This document shows positions 10,201-19,492 of a stretch of 62,500 nucleotides of DNA, piece by piece. A program made the translations under genes and the position numbers. The first letter of the stretch is position 1, and each line of letters starts with the position of its first letter. The notes under the pieces are model-generated. The model was not told where the DNA came from. It was given only the letters and a program-made list of their open reading frames with translations, and did no database searches. This DNA comes from Prorocentrum cordatum (lineage: Eukaryota > Sar > Dinophyceae > Prorocentrales > Prorocentraceae). Location of the stretch: contig CAUYUJ010021170.1 in NCBI GenBank assembly GCA_963575745.1, positions 49,301-111,800 of the forward strand, written 5' to 3'.

Positions 10201-12506
10201 CGACAGGGGGAAGCGTTCGACCGCGGAGCCGCAAGTCGCGCAGCATCAGCCGAGCCATCGCGGTCGCGCAAAAGCACGCAGCAATCTCCGAGTCTGCGGC
10301 GCAGATCTCGTCGCAGATGACGCCGTCCGCTGTGGCCCTCCTGGGCCCCGCGTAGGCCGCGCAGGGGGCCTTGGCCAGCCCTGGGCAGAATTCGCGCGCC
10401 AGCGCCGCCTCCAGCAGCAGCTCGTGATCGATTCACTCGTAGAACTTGCTGATGTCAAAGTAAACCCAGGCGCCCTCAAACCCCCGGGACCTGGCCAGCC
10501 CGAGGTACTGGTCGCGCAGGCCGGCCGCCCTGCCGCAGCTGGCGTCGGAGCTGCGCCCCCAGATCTCAGGCTAGGCGTGGTCGGCCTCCCACTTGGCCCG
10601 GTAGCCCCTGCGAGTGCGGCCCCAGAGGCGCGGCCAGAAGGCCATCGGGCCAGTGGGCCGCCGGCCTCCATCGGGCTTGCCCAGGAACGCGATCAGCGTG
10701 GCGAAGAGGCCCGAAGGTCTGGGGGCGCGCCCCCAGGCCGCGGGCCCCTCTGCCCACTCGGTCCGCGAACGGGCCCCCGGGCAGCAGCAGCAGCAGCAGC
10801 GGCGGCCCGGGTTGGAAGGCGCCCCATCTCAGGGCGGCCCTCCTGGGGAAAGCTTCGGCGGCCGCCGGCGCCTCCACTCCTGCAATGGCGGACAGGTCCA
10901 TGGTAACCGCCCAACGCGACGGAGGGATAAGCGCTCGACCTCCGAGGGCCCGCTCGGGCTCGCCGGGTGCCCCCCCGTCCAGCGACAGCTTTTTCAAGTC
11001 TGGCAGCGCCTGGTCCAGCGCAGCCTGCCCCACCGGCGGCGCGGGATGGAAATCGGGCGACTCATCGCCCATGGCGACAGGCAGCTCGGAGTGCGCATGC
11101 TTGCTAGCCGCGCGCGCACCGCGGGCCCCAGCGCCCAGGGCGTCGTCCGCGACCTCCTTCCGGCGTCGGCGCGCCAGCTGGGCGCCCGCTCTGGCATGGT
11201 TAGTCGTGGCGGCCTCGATGGCTCCCAGGAAAAAAAGCTACCTGCACTCGTGGGCGCTCTCACCTCCTCCAGCATCAGCCGCGTGTTCTCGCTCGAGAAC
11301 ATCAAGCAGCCTTGCCGGGCGAAGTTCGGCGCCGTCGAGAGGGCGGCCTCCTCCAGGCGCTGCGCGAAAGCCCGATGCCCTGCCAGTGGCGCTAGCACCG
11401 CCGCCGCTGAGGCCAGCTGCCGCGTAAGCCTGCCGAGCGATATCCAGAGCCGCGTGGGTGGGCTCACCTTCCTCGCAATCTCCGTGCGCTGGGCGTCCTT
11501 CGCGCACTTCCTGACCCCGCGGGCCATCAGGACCGTCCTCGATACTGTGCGCTGCCAGTCTCGATGCCGTAGATGTCAACCAAGTGCTGCCCAGCCGCGC
11601 TGTAGAACTCCCGGGCCGCCGGGTCGGGGAGGCCGTGCTCGTCCAAGAGTGGCGCTGCCCACTGAAGGGCTGCCGCCACCTCGACGCCCTAGGCCTTCGC
11701 CGCGGGCGCGACCGTTGCCGTCAAGTCAAACCACAGCGGCGCCTACAGCACCCAGACCTGCGCCAGGGCCCCCAGCTTCTCGAAGGAGAGGCGGACGGGC
11801 ACGTGCGGGCGCGTGGTGGCGGGCGCCAAGGCCGTCACAGTGGGCCCGAGGGCCGCCAGCGACGCCGAGACTACGCAGAAGTCGTACTTCTTGTCCAGGC
11901 AGGTCGGCTGCTGGGCGTCCAGCACCGCTTCTCTGATCGCACGCGGTCACCACGAACCTGCCAGCTCCTGCGGCTCCAGGTTCCAATCTCCTCCGACGAT
12001 GAACGGCTCCCTCAACTCATTCAGGAGCACCTGAAGGGCGCCTAACAGCTCCAGGTTCAGCCCCGAGAGCCTCGCCGAGTGCTCGAGGTAGACGCTGACC
12101 ACCACCACCACCACCAGGTCTCCGAAGGCCAACCTGCGCGCCAGGACCCTGGACGAGAGGTCGCCCCAGTGCCAGTCCAGCTGCGCCACTTCGCGGAAGC
12201 TGGCGGTCAGGATGCCCACGCCCGAGGAGATCTCCTGCGTCTTCAGAGCCCCGTGCGCTTGCATGGGCTCAGCGCCGCCTGGAGCCTGTTGCGCCTGCAA
12301 CAGCCCTGCGCCGCGGAGGCTACCGCCTCAGACACAAACCTGGTCTCCTGCACGAGGAAGAGGTCATCCTGGGCTCCCTCGTCGCGCAGGTGCTCGATGG
12401 CCGTCCGCGTCTGGCCCCAGGAAGAGCCGTTGATGGACACGATGCTCGCCGCCTTCAGCTCGCGGGGGACCAGCTCGGTCAGCGTCAGCACCTGAGCTCC
12501 AGCCAA
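7241..12506 (-). pseudogene. LINE A ORF2: endonuclease / reverse transcriptase / RNase H, broken
   Basis: Endonuclease signs: VSINGSSWGQTR near 12430, LVQETRF near 12350, GDWNLEP near 11975 and a DKKYDFCVVS...RPHVPV end near 11900-11800, matching the N, E, D-N and H motifs of exonuclease-endonuclease-phosphatase (EEP) domains. RT signs: FLGKPDGGRRPTG near 10680 and motif A VYFDISKFYE near 10450, followed directly by a TGA. The motif C region (near 10190) has no recognisable YxDD. RNase H signs: FTDGSC near 8870, LCDCKATVDFI near 8675 and GNRVADL near 8485. The tail has a CTGCYMC zinc motif near 7600. These activities would nick the target, copy RNA and remove the RNA strand. Frameshifts lie near 12300, between endonuclease and RT, inside RNase H and near 7720. 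It is not functional as read. Confidence 0.8.
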
Positions 12507-12525
12507 CGGGCCATCCCCACCTGGG

Positions 12526-13040
12526 CTAAAGGTGCCGTCGAACTCCTCCGACCACGCTAACGGCGGTGCCTGTCACTGTCGCCGGCGGGACCCCATCAGC
12601 AGCCGCCTCCACCAGGTCTTGCACAACGCCTGGCTGCACTCGCGGCCAAGGGCCCGCCGCAAGCGGCCACCGCTCAGCCTGCCCGCGCTCGGCGGCTGGC
12701 TGTGCGGGCGGTTCCAGGTCGATGTCCGTGTCGGAGTCGATGGCCCCACCGTCCACCAGGCAGTAGTCGCCCCACCTCTTCCGAGGCCGCGCCGTGGCTT
12801 CAGGCTCCTGCACGGCGAGCATCTCCTCCACCACTTGCAGCTGCTGCATGGTGAGCTCCCAGGCCCTGGCGAAGTTGCCTGCCGACGGCGTTGTCGGGAG
12901 CGTGCGCGTCTGCAGGAAGAGCCCGCGCATGGCCTCCAAGTCGCCGTCAGAGACCCGCAGCCGCTCCTGACTCGCTTTGGCCTTCGCAGCGTCCTCCTCC
13001 AGCACCCTGAGGCGGTCCAGCGCCTCTCTCTGGCGCAGCT
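12526..13040 (-). pseudogene. LINE A ORF1 remnant, coiled-coil protein
   Basis: About 170 residues are readable. The first third is rich in charged heptads (ELRQREALDRL, VLEEDAAKAKASQERL) and should form a coiled coil. The middle is mixed, and the C-terminal half has an acidic patch (DSDTDIDLE). LINE ORF1 proteins commonly use coiled coils to multimerise and bind RNA; that role is inferred here from shape and position just upstream of the endonuclease. No ATG precedes the coiled coil, and the frame runs into dispersed repeat R4, so the N-terminus is missing. I see no zinc knuckle in what remains. Confidence 0.6.
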
Positions 13041-13050
13041 CGGAACCATG

Positions 13051-13171
13051 TGATAAGGAATCCAGGGTCTGAAAGCAGGTGGACAACCAAGTGAGGCTTG
13101 GCTAAGGATATAACTGCCGCCCTCGTCAGACAAGGAGCCCTGCAGGGTCTGAGGCCTCCTGGGCACATTCC
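13051..13171 (+). repeat. dispersed repeat R4, copy 1
   Basis: About 120 bp running from GGAATCCAGGGTCTGA through GGATAT(A/C)ACTGCCGCCCTC to GGGTCTGAGGCCTCCTGGGC and CACATTCC. It abuts the broken 5' end of LINE A. Related copies lie at 14430-14561, 15145-15258 and 17525-17648. Confidence 0.8.
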
Positions 13172-13192
13172 TTAAAGTACGCCCCCACAGTC

Positions 13193-13455
13193 TGTGGTGT
13201 AAGCTGCGTGGTGTAAGTTATGTGATGAGAGCTATGTTGTGTAAGCTATGGTGTGAGCTAGGTTGTGAGAGCTCTATTGTGTAACATGTGTGTGTGGGTG
13301 TGTGAGCTATGCTGTGACAGTTAGACCGTGTGAGCTATATGTTGCAAGCCAGGTTGTGTAAGCGATGTGGTGTGAGCGATGTGGTCGGAGCTATACTTGG
13401 CGATCTAGGTGGTGCAAGCCATCTGGTGTAAGCTATGTCGTGCAGGCGGTGGTGT
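13193..13455 (+). repeat. degenerate GTGTAAGCTATG minisatellite
   Basis: Variants of GTGGTGTAAGCTATG and GTGTGAGCTATGTTGTG repeat at about 17-25 bp across the segment, with one GT-rich interruption near 13290. Confidence 0.8.
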
Positions 13456-13465
13456 AAGCGAACGG

Positions 13466-13800
13466 GCGCCAAGGAGGCGAAACCTCGGGCACACACGCCC
13501 AGCGCACGGGGCGCCCACGAGGCGCCCACGAGCTGGCACGGGCGCCAACGCGGCGAAACCTTGGGAAACCCACCCAGCGCAGGAGGCGGCCACGAGGCGC
13601 CCACGACCGGGCACGGGCGCAACCGCGGCGAAGCCTCGGGAAGCCCACCCAACGCGCGGGGCGCCCACGAGGCGCCCACGACCGGGCGCGGCAGGCAACG
13701 GGGCGAAACACCGGAAAGCCGACCCAACGCACGAGGCGGCCACGAGGCGCCAACTGGCGGGCACCGGCGCTGACGTGGCGAAAAGCGGGGTAACCCACGC
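13466..13800 (+). repeat. 75-bp satellite, about 4.5 units
   Basis: Units begin GGCGAAACCT(T/C)GGGAAACC, continue CACCCAACGC and GGCGCCCACGAGGCGCCC, and end near GGGCACGGGCGCCAACGC. Two consecutive units were counted at exactly 75 bp, which is 25 codons, so frames stay open on both strands without being genes. Confidence 0.85.
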
Positions 13801-14429
13801 AAAGAACGCCAAGTAGGAAACCCACTGTCGTCGCTCGGAGGCCTGAGGGAATGGCCTCGAGGGTTGCTCCAATGCCGCTCGGGCAGTGGAAAGCGCCCGA
13901 TGCTACACCCCAAGGCAACCACAGAGCCTATGAAATTCACAGAAATCTCGAAGTTCAGATCACGAAGACCTCTCCTGAGAAGCCCACAATGAGCTGCCTC
14001 CAAAGGATCCAGAGCTGACCCGAGCCTTTCTTTTGTGATCGATCGGTGAGAAAAAGTGAGGTTCGACTCTGGACAACATGGAAGTTCATACAGAGTGGAC
14101 GAGAGCAATGCAGCCTGTGATAGTGGAGCCTTCACAAGAGATCAACACGCTAGACCCATCGCCCGAAGCCCGAGCATCCCGATGAGGACCCCAGGGCTGT
14201 AACGAACGGCTTCTCCACGCGAGCTCCCACTGAGTATCCCCCCCTCACCTGGGGAGGCGAGAGAGACAGCGCCCGTGGCACGCCGTCGTGGGGAGCCCAT
14301 CAGCGTGTTACCCTCGAAGACACACCCCGGGCCTTCGGGCAAAAACGAAGGAGCAGCACGCTGACGGGCTCCCGACGGCGGCGTGCCGTTGCTACGGTGA
14401 GGGCGTCGGACGAGGAGCCCGGAGGCGAG
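13801..14429. other. no gene seen
   Basis: Unique-looking sequence between the 75-bp satellite and R4 copy 2. No domain or RNA is recognised. Confidence 0.5.
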
Positions 14430-14561
14430 GAACCCAGAATCTGGAAGCCGGTGGCACACCAAGTGAGGATGCTCGGCAGTGGATATCACCGCCGTTCTGA
14501 ACATATGTTTTGTGATATACCAGGAAGCCCTCTAGAGTCTGAGGCCTCCGGAGCGCATTCC
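14430..14561 (+). repeat. dispersed repeat R4, copy 2
   Basis: Diverged copy: AACCCAGAATCTGGAAGCC, GGTGGCACACCAAGTGAGG, GGATATCACCGCCG, then AGTCTGAGGCCTCC and GCGCATTCC. The GGTGGACA/CACCAAGTGAGG part is shared best with copy 1. Confidence 0.75.
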
Positions 14562-14833
14562 AAACGAACGCCCCCTCCGTACTCTTTTTTGGAAGGCGGC
14601 CGGGGGGTCTGAACTGTCTGGAACCTGAGAAAACCCGCGAGGAGGAAGGATGAAGCCAAATCCGCTCAGAATCGATTCCATGACTCCTCCTGGTTCCATC
14701 TGGTGCAATTTTTCACTACATATTCGTGTTTGACGGTCCGGGGGCCCGATAAATGGCCCCTGGAGGCCGAAACAAGCAAGACACCTCCCCGAACCCAACA
14801 CCGCCAACGGTACAGACGTTCTTTTCGGATTAG

Positions 14834-15428
14834 TCTGGATCTGTTTTTAACGGTCCAAGGGCCCGAAAACGGCCCCCGGGGGCCGGAAGTGGCAAAAAAC
14901 CTTCCAGAACCTGGGCCCTCGACAACCTTCCCACCCTCTCTGCTGGCCAGGGACCAATTCCGGGCCGCCTCGGATCCCGAGCCGGCTCCCCATCCCAGGC
15001 CACCGGCGGCGTTCCGTCTTGAACGCCGGCGCTGTGGAGTCCCCGTCGCGCCCACGCCGCGGGGATCGAAGCCGTGCCTGGCCGACGCCATAGAGCCCAC
15101 GAGCACACCAGAAAATCACGGCAAGGGCATTCGATCAGGGACCCTTGGATACGGAATCCAGGGTATGAAACTCCAATCGTGGATCGGCCATGGATATCAC
15201 CGCCGCCCTCATCAGATACGGAGCCCTCCAGGGTCTGAAGCCCCCTGGGCACAATCCCCAATGAACGCCCCTACCATAGCACCAGGAGTTCCCAAGCCCG
15301 CCCGACGGAGGGGGCGGAGATATCAGGGGCAACGTCAGGGGGGGATGGGGTTATTGGAAGATGCATCGACCCTTGATCGCCCATTCATCGCCGACAGGGG
15401 CCCGATAGCCAGCCGCGCCCAACAACGT
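14834..15428 (+). repeat. segmental duplication, copy 1 (595 bp)
   Basis: It is nearly identical to 17214-17817: both start TCTGGATCTGTTTTT and end CCCAACAACGT, after which the flanks differ. The second copy has a 12-bp insertion near 17545 and a few substitutions. The duplicated unit contains R4 copy 3 and the 16-bp palindrome CGGCCCCCGGGGGCCG. No TG/CA ends or retroviral-type domains lie between the copies, so LTRs are not supported. Confidence 0.9.
15145..15258 (+). repeat. dispersed repeat R4, copy 3
   Basis: Contains GGAATCCAGGG, GGATATCACCGCCGCCCTC and CAGGGTCTGAAGCCCCCTGG. It lies wholly inside duplication copy 1. Confidence 0.85.
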
Positions 15429-15630
15429 GCGGATTGGCTATTCATCGGCAACGTATCTGCTATGTCCGCCATCGCGCTTGAAGCGGTCGTTGTGCGTCGG
15501 GCCCTTTCGCGTTCTGTGTCGCAGTAATTCGGGCCCACACCGTAGCACCAGGAGTGCCCGAGCCCGCCCGACGGAGAGGGCGGAGGATCAGGGGCAACGT
15601 CAGGGGGGGATGGGGTCATTGGAAGACGCG
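15277..15630 (+). repeat. pair of ~90-bp direct repeats
   Basis: 15277-15370 and about 15535-15630 share GTAGCACCAGGAGT, CCCGCCCGACGGAG, GGGGCAACGTCAGGGGGGGA and TGGGGT(T/C)ATTGGAAGA. The first copy lies in the duplicated block; the second lies just beyond it. Confidence 0.85.
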
Positions 15631-16431
15631 GCGGGGACCGAAACCCGCCCGATTCTCACTGCCTCAGTCCATCGCTGGACCAGGACTTCCGAGGCAATCC
15701 CCCCTGCGTGGCGACGAGCCCGCGCCCCCAAGGAGGCCCCACGAGGGGCCGAGCACGCCAAATCCTCCCTCCTCCCTCCATCCACCTCCATCCTCGATCC
15801 TCCTTCCCCCTCTTCTCGTCCTCCTACCCTTTTTTGATTATTCTGTCCTCCGACCTCCTCCCTCCTCCCACCCTCTTCCTCGCAACAATAACTCGCACGG
15901 CACGTTCTGGGGGGCGATCCTGGCCCGAGCCCCAACGAGACCGCAGAGGACCCGTCAGACCAGCCAGACCGCAAGGCCAGCCGTGCAGCAAATGGGCCCG
16001 CCGCCCGGCATCGGAGCAGTTCGAGGCCCTGCCTCGACGGGAGCAGAACTGGGGCAGCGAGCTGAAGCTCGCCACCGCTCGGACGTCCACTCCTCGTGCA
16101 CGTCTTAGGCTTCGTGTGTTGCCGTTCTCGCAAGATGATCCAATGTGCTCCTCGGTGATCCTCGCCACGCACACGTCCGAGCGATGCCAAGAAAACCCTT
16201 CCTCCGTCCTCTTTCCTCCTACTCCCCCTGGTCACGCCCGCTATCGCTGGCGGACCGGAAATGGTCTCCGATTCGAGGCCCTGCCGCGACGGAGCAGCGC
16301 TGGGGCAGCGAACTACAAAAAAATCACGATGCACGCCAATTCTAGGCCCTGTACACAATCGGGAGGTCCAGCAACCACGACAAACGGCGAAGGAGGGCTG
16401 GGAAGCAGGATCAGAAGAGACACGCGATGAA
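15631..16431. other. no gene; short direct repeats
   Basis: TTCGAGGCCCTGCC, CGACGG and GCAGCG(A)GCT-type sequence occurs at about 16014-16068 and again at 16268-16318. A ~45-bp piece at 16077-16125 (GCTCGGACGTCCACTCC, CGTGCA, GGCTTCGTG) recurs diverged near 42805-42850. Long frames here are repeat-derived. Confidence 0.55.
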
Positions 16432-16640
16432 GACGAGGATGAGGAGGAGGAGGAGGAGGAGGAGGAGGAGGAGGAGGAGGAGGAGGAGGAGCAGGAGGAG
16501 GAGGCGGAGCAGGAGACAGATGCAAAGGATGACGAAGACGATGAGGAGGAGAAAGACGAGGAGGACACGTAGGAGGGTGACGACGAGGCGCACGAGGAGG
16601 GAGAGGAGGAGGAGGAGGAAAGGAATGAAGAGGACGATAG
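16432..16640. repeat. (GAG)n purine tract
   Basis: GAG/GGA triplets with AGC and GAC interruptions. The plus strand is nearly all purine. Glutamate-rich frames are by-products. Confidence 0.9.
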
Positions 16641-17213
16641 GGTAAGAGGAGGACGAAGATAATGCTGGCTAAGAGGATGTGGACACCCACGTGGAGTCAT
16701 ACCAATTACCAGCTTTCCATCGCGGTGCATCAGATGACAGCTTCAAACCCTCGGCTCTCGCTGCAAAACCATACCAACACATACCGATCAAAAGATCACC
16801 GGCATGTCTTCGTGCCCCCATCCAGTGGCCCGTGCGGCGTGGATCGGCGGTTTGCCCCACCGAGAGCGGGAGCCGCTCTTCTTGCCTCTGTGAACAGCTC
16901 GGCGACCTAGCCTGGGCCCCCTCTCCAGGAACCCTGACTCTCAGCTGTGGATATCTCCAGGAGGGTATCTTTTGCTGCCGCCAGCTCCTGCCGAAGGCGA
17001 GGCCTCCTGTGGAACGACCTGCTGCAGAGTGGTGCCGTGACGACTTCGGCGTTGGTATCTGACATCGCGTGGTTCGATCGTCCTTGAACGATCGCGACTT
17101 TTCAGAAGCGCAGATCGTTCGAAGTCGGCCGGTCAGGAAACGGGACCAAAGGCGAACCCGTCAAACATCGGTCGCCCAACTCCACCCAGGGTCCATCTGG
17201 TACAGTTGTTCAC
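16641..17213. other. no gene seen
   Basis: Unique sequence without recognised domains. A fragment near 16940-16960 (CTGTGGATATCTCC) resembles the core of R4 but is too short to call. Confidence 0.5.
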
Positions 17214-17817
17214 TCTGGATCTGTTTTTGACGGTCCAAGGGCCCGAAAACGGCCCCCGGGGGCCGGAATTGGCAAAAAACCTTCCAGAACCTGGGCCCTC
17301 GACAACCTTCCACCCTCTCTGCTGGCCAGGGACCAATTCCGGGCCGCCTCGGATCCCGAGCCGGCTCCCCATCCCAGGCCACCGGCGGCGTTCCGTCTTG
17401 AACGCCGGCGCTGTGGAGTCCCCGTCGCGCCCACGCGGCGGGGATCGAAGCCGTGCCTGGCCGACGCCATAGAGCCCACGAGCACACCAAAAAATCACGG
17501 CAAGGGCATTCGATCAGGGACCCTTGGATACGGAATCCAGGGTCGGGAAACCGATGAAACTCCAATCGTGGATCGGCCATGGATATCACCGCCGCCCTCA
17601 TCAGATACGGAGCCCTCCAGGGTCTGAAGCCCCCTGGGCACAATCCCCAATGAACGCCCCTACCATAGCACCAGGAGTTCCCAAGCCCGCCCGACGGAGG
17701 GGGCGGAGATATCAGGGGCAACGTCAGGGGGGGATGGGGTTATTGGAAGATGCATCGACCCTTGATCGCCCATTCATCGCCGACAGGGGCCCGATAGCCA
17801 GCCGCGCCCAACAACGT
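17214..17817 (+). repeat. segmental duplication, copy 2 (604 bp)
   Basis: Partner of 14834-15428, direct orientation, 1.8 kb downstream. It ends where a pyrimidine-rich tract begins at 17818. Confidence 0.9.
17525..17648 (+). repeat. dispersed repeat R4, copy 4
   Basis: R4 within duplication copy 2. It has 12 extra bases (around CGGGAAACCGATG) relative to copy 3. Confidence 0.85.
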
Positions 17818-17926
17818 CCCCCCTCCCTTCCTCCCACCCCCCTCCATCACATCCTCCTCCTCCTCCGCCGCCTCCTCCTTCCCCTCTCCTCCTCCTCCTC
17901 CTCCTCCTCCTCCTCCTCCTCCTCCT
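17818..17926. repeat. (TCC)n pyrimidine tract
   Basis: CCTCCC- and CTCCTC-rich sequence leading into the ATC tract. Confidence 0.85.
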
Positions 17927-17942
17927 CAGCATCATCATCATT

Positions 17943-18000
<58 letters not shown>

Positions 18001-18053
18001 GCATCATCAGCATCATCATCATAATCATCATCATCATCATCATCATCATCATT

Positions 18054-18098
<45 letters not shown>
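17927..18098. repeat. (ATC)n microsatellite, left flank of the YR element
   Basis: About 57 ATC/CAT triplets with rare variants. It ends exactly at the first base of the YR retrotransposon; the same triplet resumes at 24792 on the other side, so one original tract was split by the insertion. Confidence 0.95.
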
Positions 18099-18268
18099 GC
18101 ACCAGCTATCCAGGCCAGGAGAGATTTTTGTGTGTCTCTGGCCAGGCTCTCGAGCAGGCAGGGCGGCATTCGCTGAACTCGGAGGGGGAGAGGGAGGGAC
18201 GAACGCCGACACGGCACAGACACACACAACACACACACACACGGCGAACGAGAAGGAGAGAGGAGAAA
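18099..18268 (-). repeat. split direct repeat B2
   Basis: The outer 3' repeat, 170 bp, starting on the plus strand at GCACCAGCTATCCAGGCC right after the ATC tract. It matches B1 except for about four substitutions and a 4-bp ACAC length change. A 21-bp linker (18269-18289) separates it from A2. Confidence 0.92.
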
Positions 18269-18289
18269 GAAAGGGAAGCAGAGGGCGGG

Positions 18290-18375
18290 CACAGAAAAGG
18301 CTTGAGCCGGGGCGGTTTCGGAGAACCCGCGCGGCCTTCAACGCCCCAGCGATTATTGTTCGAGAACGGGCCATC
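18290..18375 (-). repeat. split direct repeat A2
   Basis: 86 bp identical to 24706-24791. It joins B1 directly through CCATC/GCACC, which would be the junction of the circular form. Confidence 0.95.
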
Positions 18376-18541
18376 GCACCAGCTATCCAGGCCAGGAGAG
18401 CTTTTTGTGTGTCTCTGGCCAAGCTCTCGAGCAGGCAGGGCGGCATTCGCTGAACTCGGAGGGGGAGAAGGAGGGACGAACGCCGACACGGCACAGACAC
18501 ACACAACACACACACGGCGAACGAGGAGGAGAGAGGAGAAA
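18376..18541 (-). repeat. split direct repeat B1
   Basis: The inner 3' repeat, 166 bp, only about 40 bp beyond the end of the methyltransferase reading frame, so the element has almost no 3' untranslated spacer. Confidence 0.92.
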
Positions 18542-18581
18542 CCCACACAACCCCTTGCGGGCTCCTGGCACCAGCCGCTGA

Positions 18582-19492
18582 TTAATGTAATATCTGACGC
18601 AGGCGGCAGAGGCGATTAGAACCAATACTGTTCTTCAGCGCTCGGGCAAAGGCGTGGCAAAACCGAACAGGGTAGGGCTCCGCAACTTTTGTCCACAATT
18701 TGCCCGAGCTGTGGTCGAATCCAGTCAGCACGATGTGGGGCTTATTCGAGTGACTGCAGATGGCTCCCCTCCCTCGACAGAGTGGAGGGAGGGATATAGA
18801 GAACGACGGAGCCCAGACCTGGACCCGGGTCCGCTTGCGCCACCTGGCGCCGAACCCACAGTAGTCTGTCGTGCAATTGTGGCTGGTCTGGTCTTTTAAG
18901 CTGCCGCTGAAGCGATGGGGACCTGCCACATCCAGCTGGACCCAGGATTCTCAAGGGCAACTGGGGTGCCCACTCGGATGCAGGCGCGGATGACTCGCAG
19001 GCTAAACTTAAGCTGATAGTTGCCCCGCTTGCAGGCCTTAGAGGCCCGAGGGTCGAGGTTAGGGAGGCCCCAGAGGTGGGCGGAGTCGCGGAGGCGGCAC
19101 CAATTTGAACCCGGAGGCCCGTGGCGCGCCTGGGACCAGGTGCAACAGGGAGTCCCAAGCCACACCGATACTGCAACACCACTGGAGATCCAGCCCAGGA
19201 TAGTGGACTGGACCACGGGGCGATTCAGATCAAACCAGGGCTGACTGATTATATCTGCTGATACAACGCCAAACCCTAGAGAACGCATGGCCTTGGACAG
19301 GCCGGCTCCACCGGCGAACAGCTCAAGAAAAACCTGTTTTTTGCTCACGGAGCTGCTGCGAAGCGCCTGCCTGAGCGCACGCCGCAGCCGGGCCCGCACC
19401 TCCAGGTCGCTCAGGGTCGTGGCGGAACTGGAGGGAGCGGCCGTCCGAGGAGGAACGCGCTCTCGAGGCCCTCCGACACGCGGCGGCCGCAC
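18582..19492 (-). pseudogene. C5-cytosine-methyltransferase-like ORF of the YR element, one frameshift
   Basis: Residues 54-66 (FLELFAGGAGLSK) look like the SAM-binding motif I of C5 methyltransferases. GTPCCTWSQ at about 113-121 has a Pro-Cys like catalytic motif IV, and LENP at 180-183 fits motif VI. The frame ends at 18896, but homologous-looking sequence resumes one base over from about 18929 to 18582 (DYCGFGARWRKRTR, CGFDHSSGK-type, WTKVAEPYP), so one base seems missing near 18905-18929. The ORF overlaps the recombinase end by about 80 bp in the -1 frame and has no ATG near its start; the first start-like codon is GTG. It may be fused to the upstream polyprotein by frameshifting, or both may once have been one frame. 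Methylation of element or host DNA is inferred, and activity is unproven. Motif IV differs from the usual PPCQ form. Confidence 0.7.

Larger units (their letters stand above)
7241..13040 (-). mobile_element. LINE A: decayed non-LTR retrotransposon (ORF1 remnant + EEP-RT-RNase H)
   Basis: On the minus strand the order is coiled-coil ORF1 remnant (13040-12526), endonuclease (about 12500-11745), linker, RT (about 10720-9900), RNase H (about 8900-8400) and a C-terminal zinc motif (about 7640-7560). This is the order of RNase H-bearing LINEs. At least four frame changes and several in-frame stops break it (stops at 11947-11949, 10571-10573 and 10433-10435), so it cannot make a full protein. Its 5' end stops inside ORF1 where a ~120-bp dispersed repeat begins, showing truncation or a later insertion. 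Its 3' end meets a (GTG)n tract. It is more decayed than LINE B. Confidence 0.85.

Noticed and set aside
16432-16640. Glutamate-rich acidic protein
   Set aside because: Pure GAG repeat with no flanking coding signal.
14834-17817. LTR retrotransposon formed by the two 0.6-kb direct repeats
   Set aside because: The repeats lack TG...CA ends, and the 1.8 kb between them has no gag, protease, integrase or RT signature, primer-binding site or polypurine tract.
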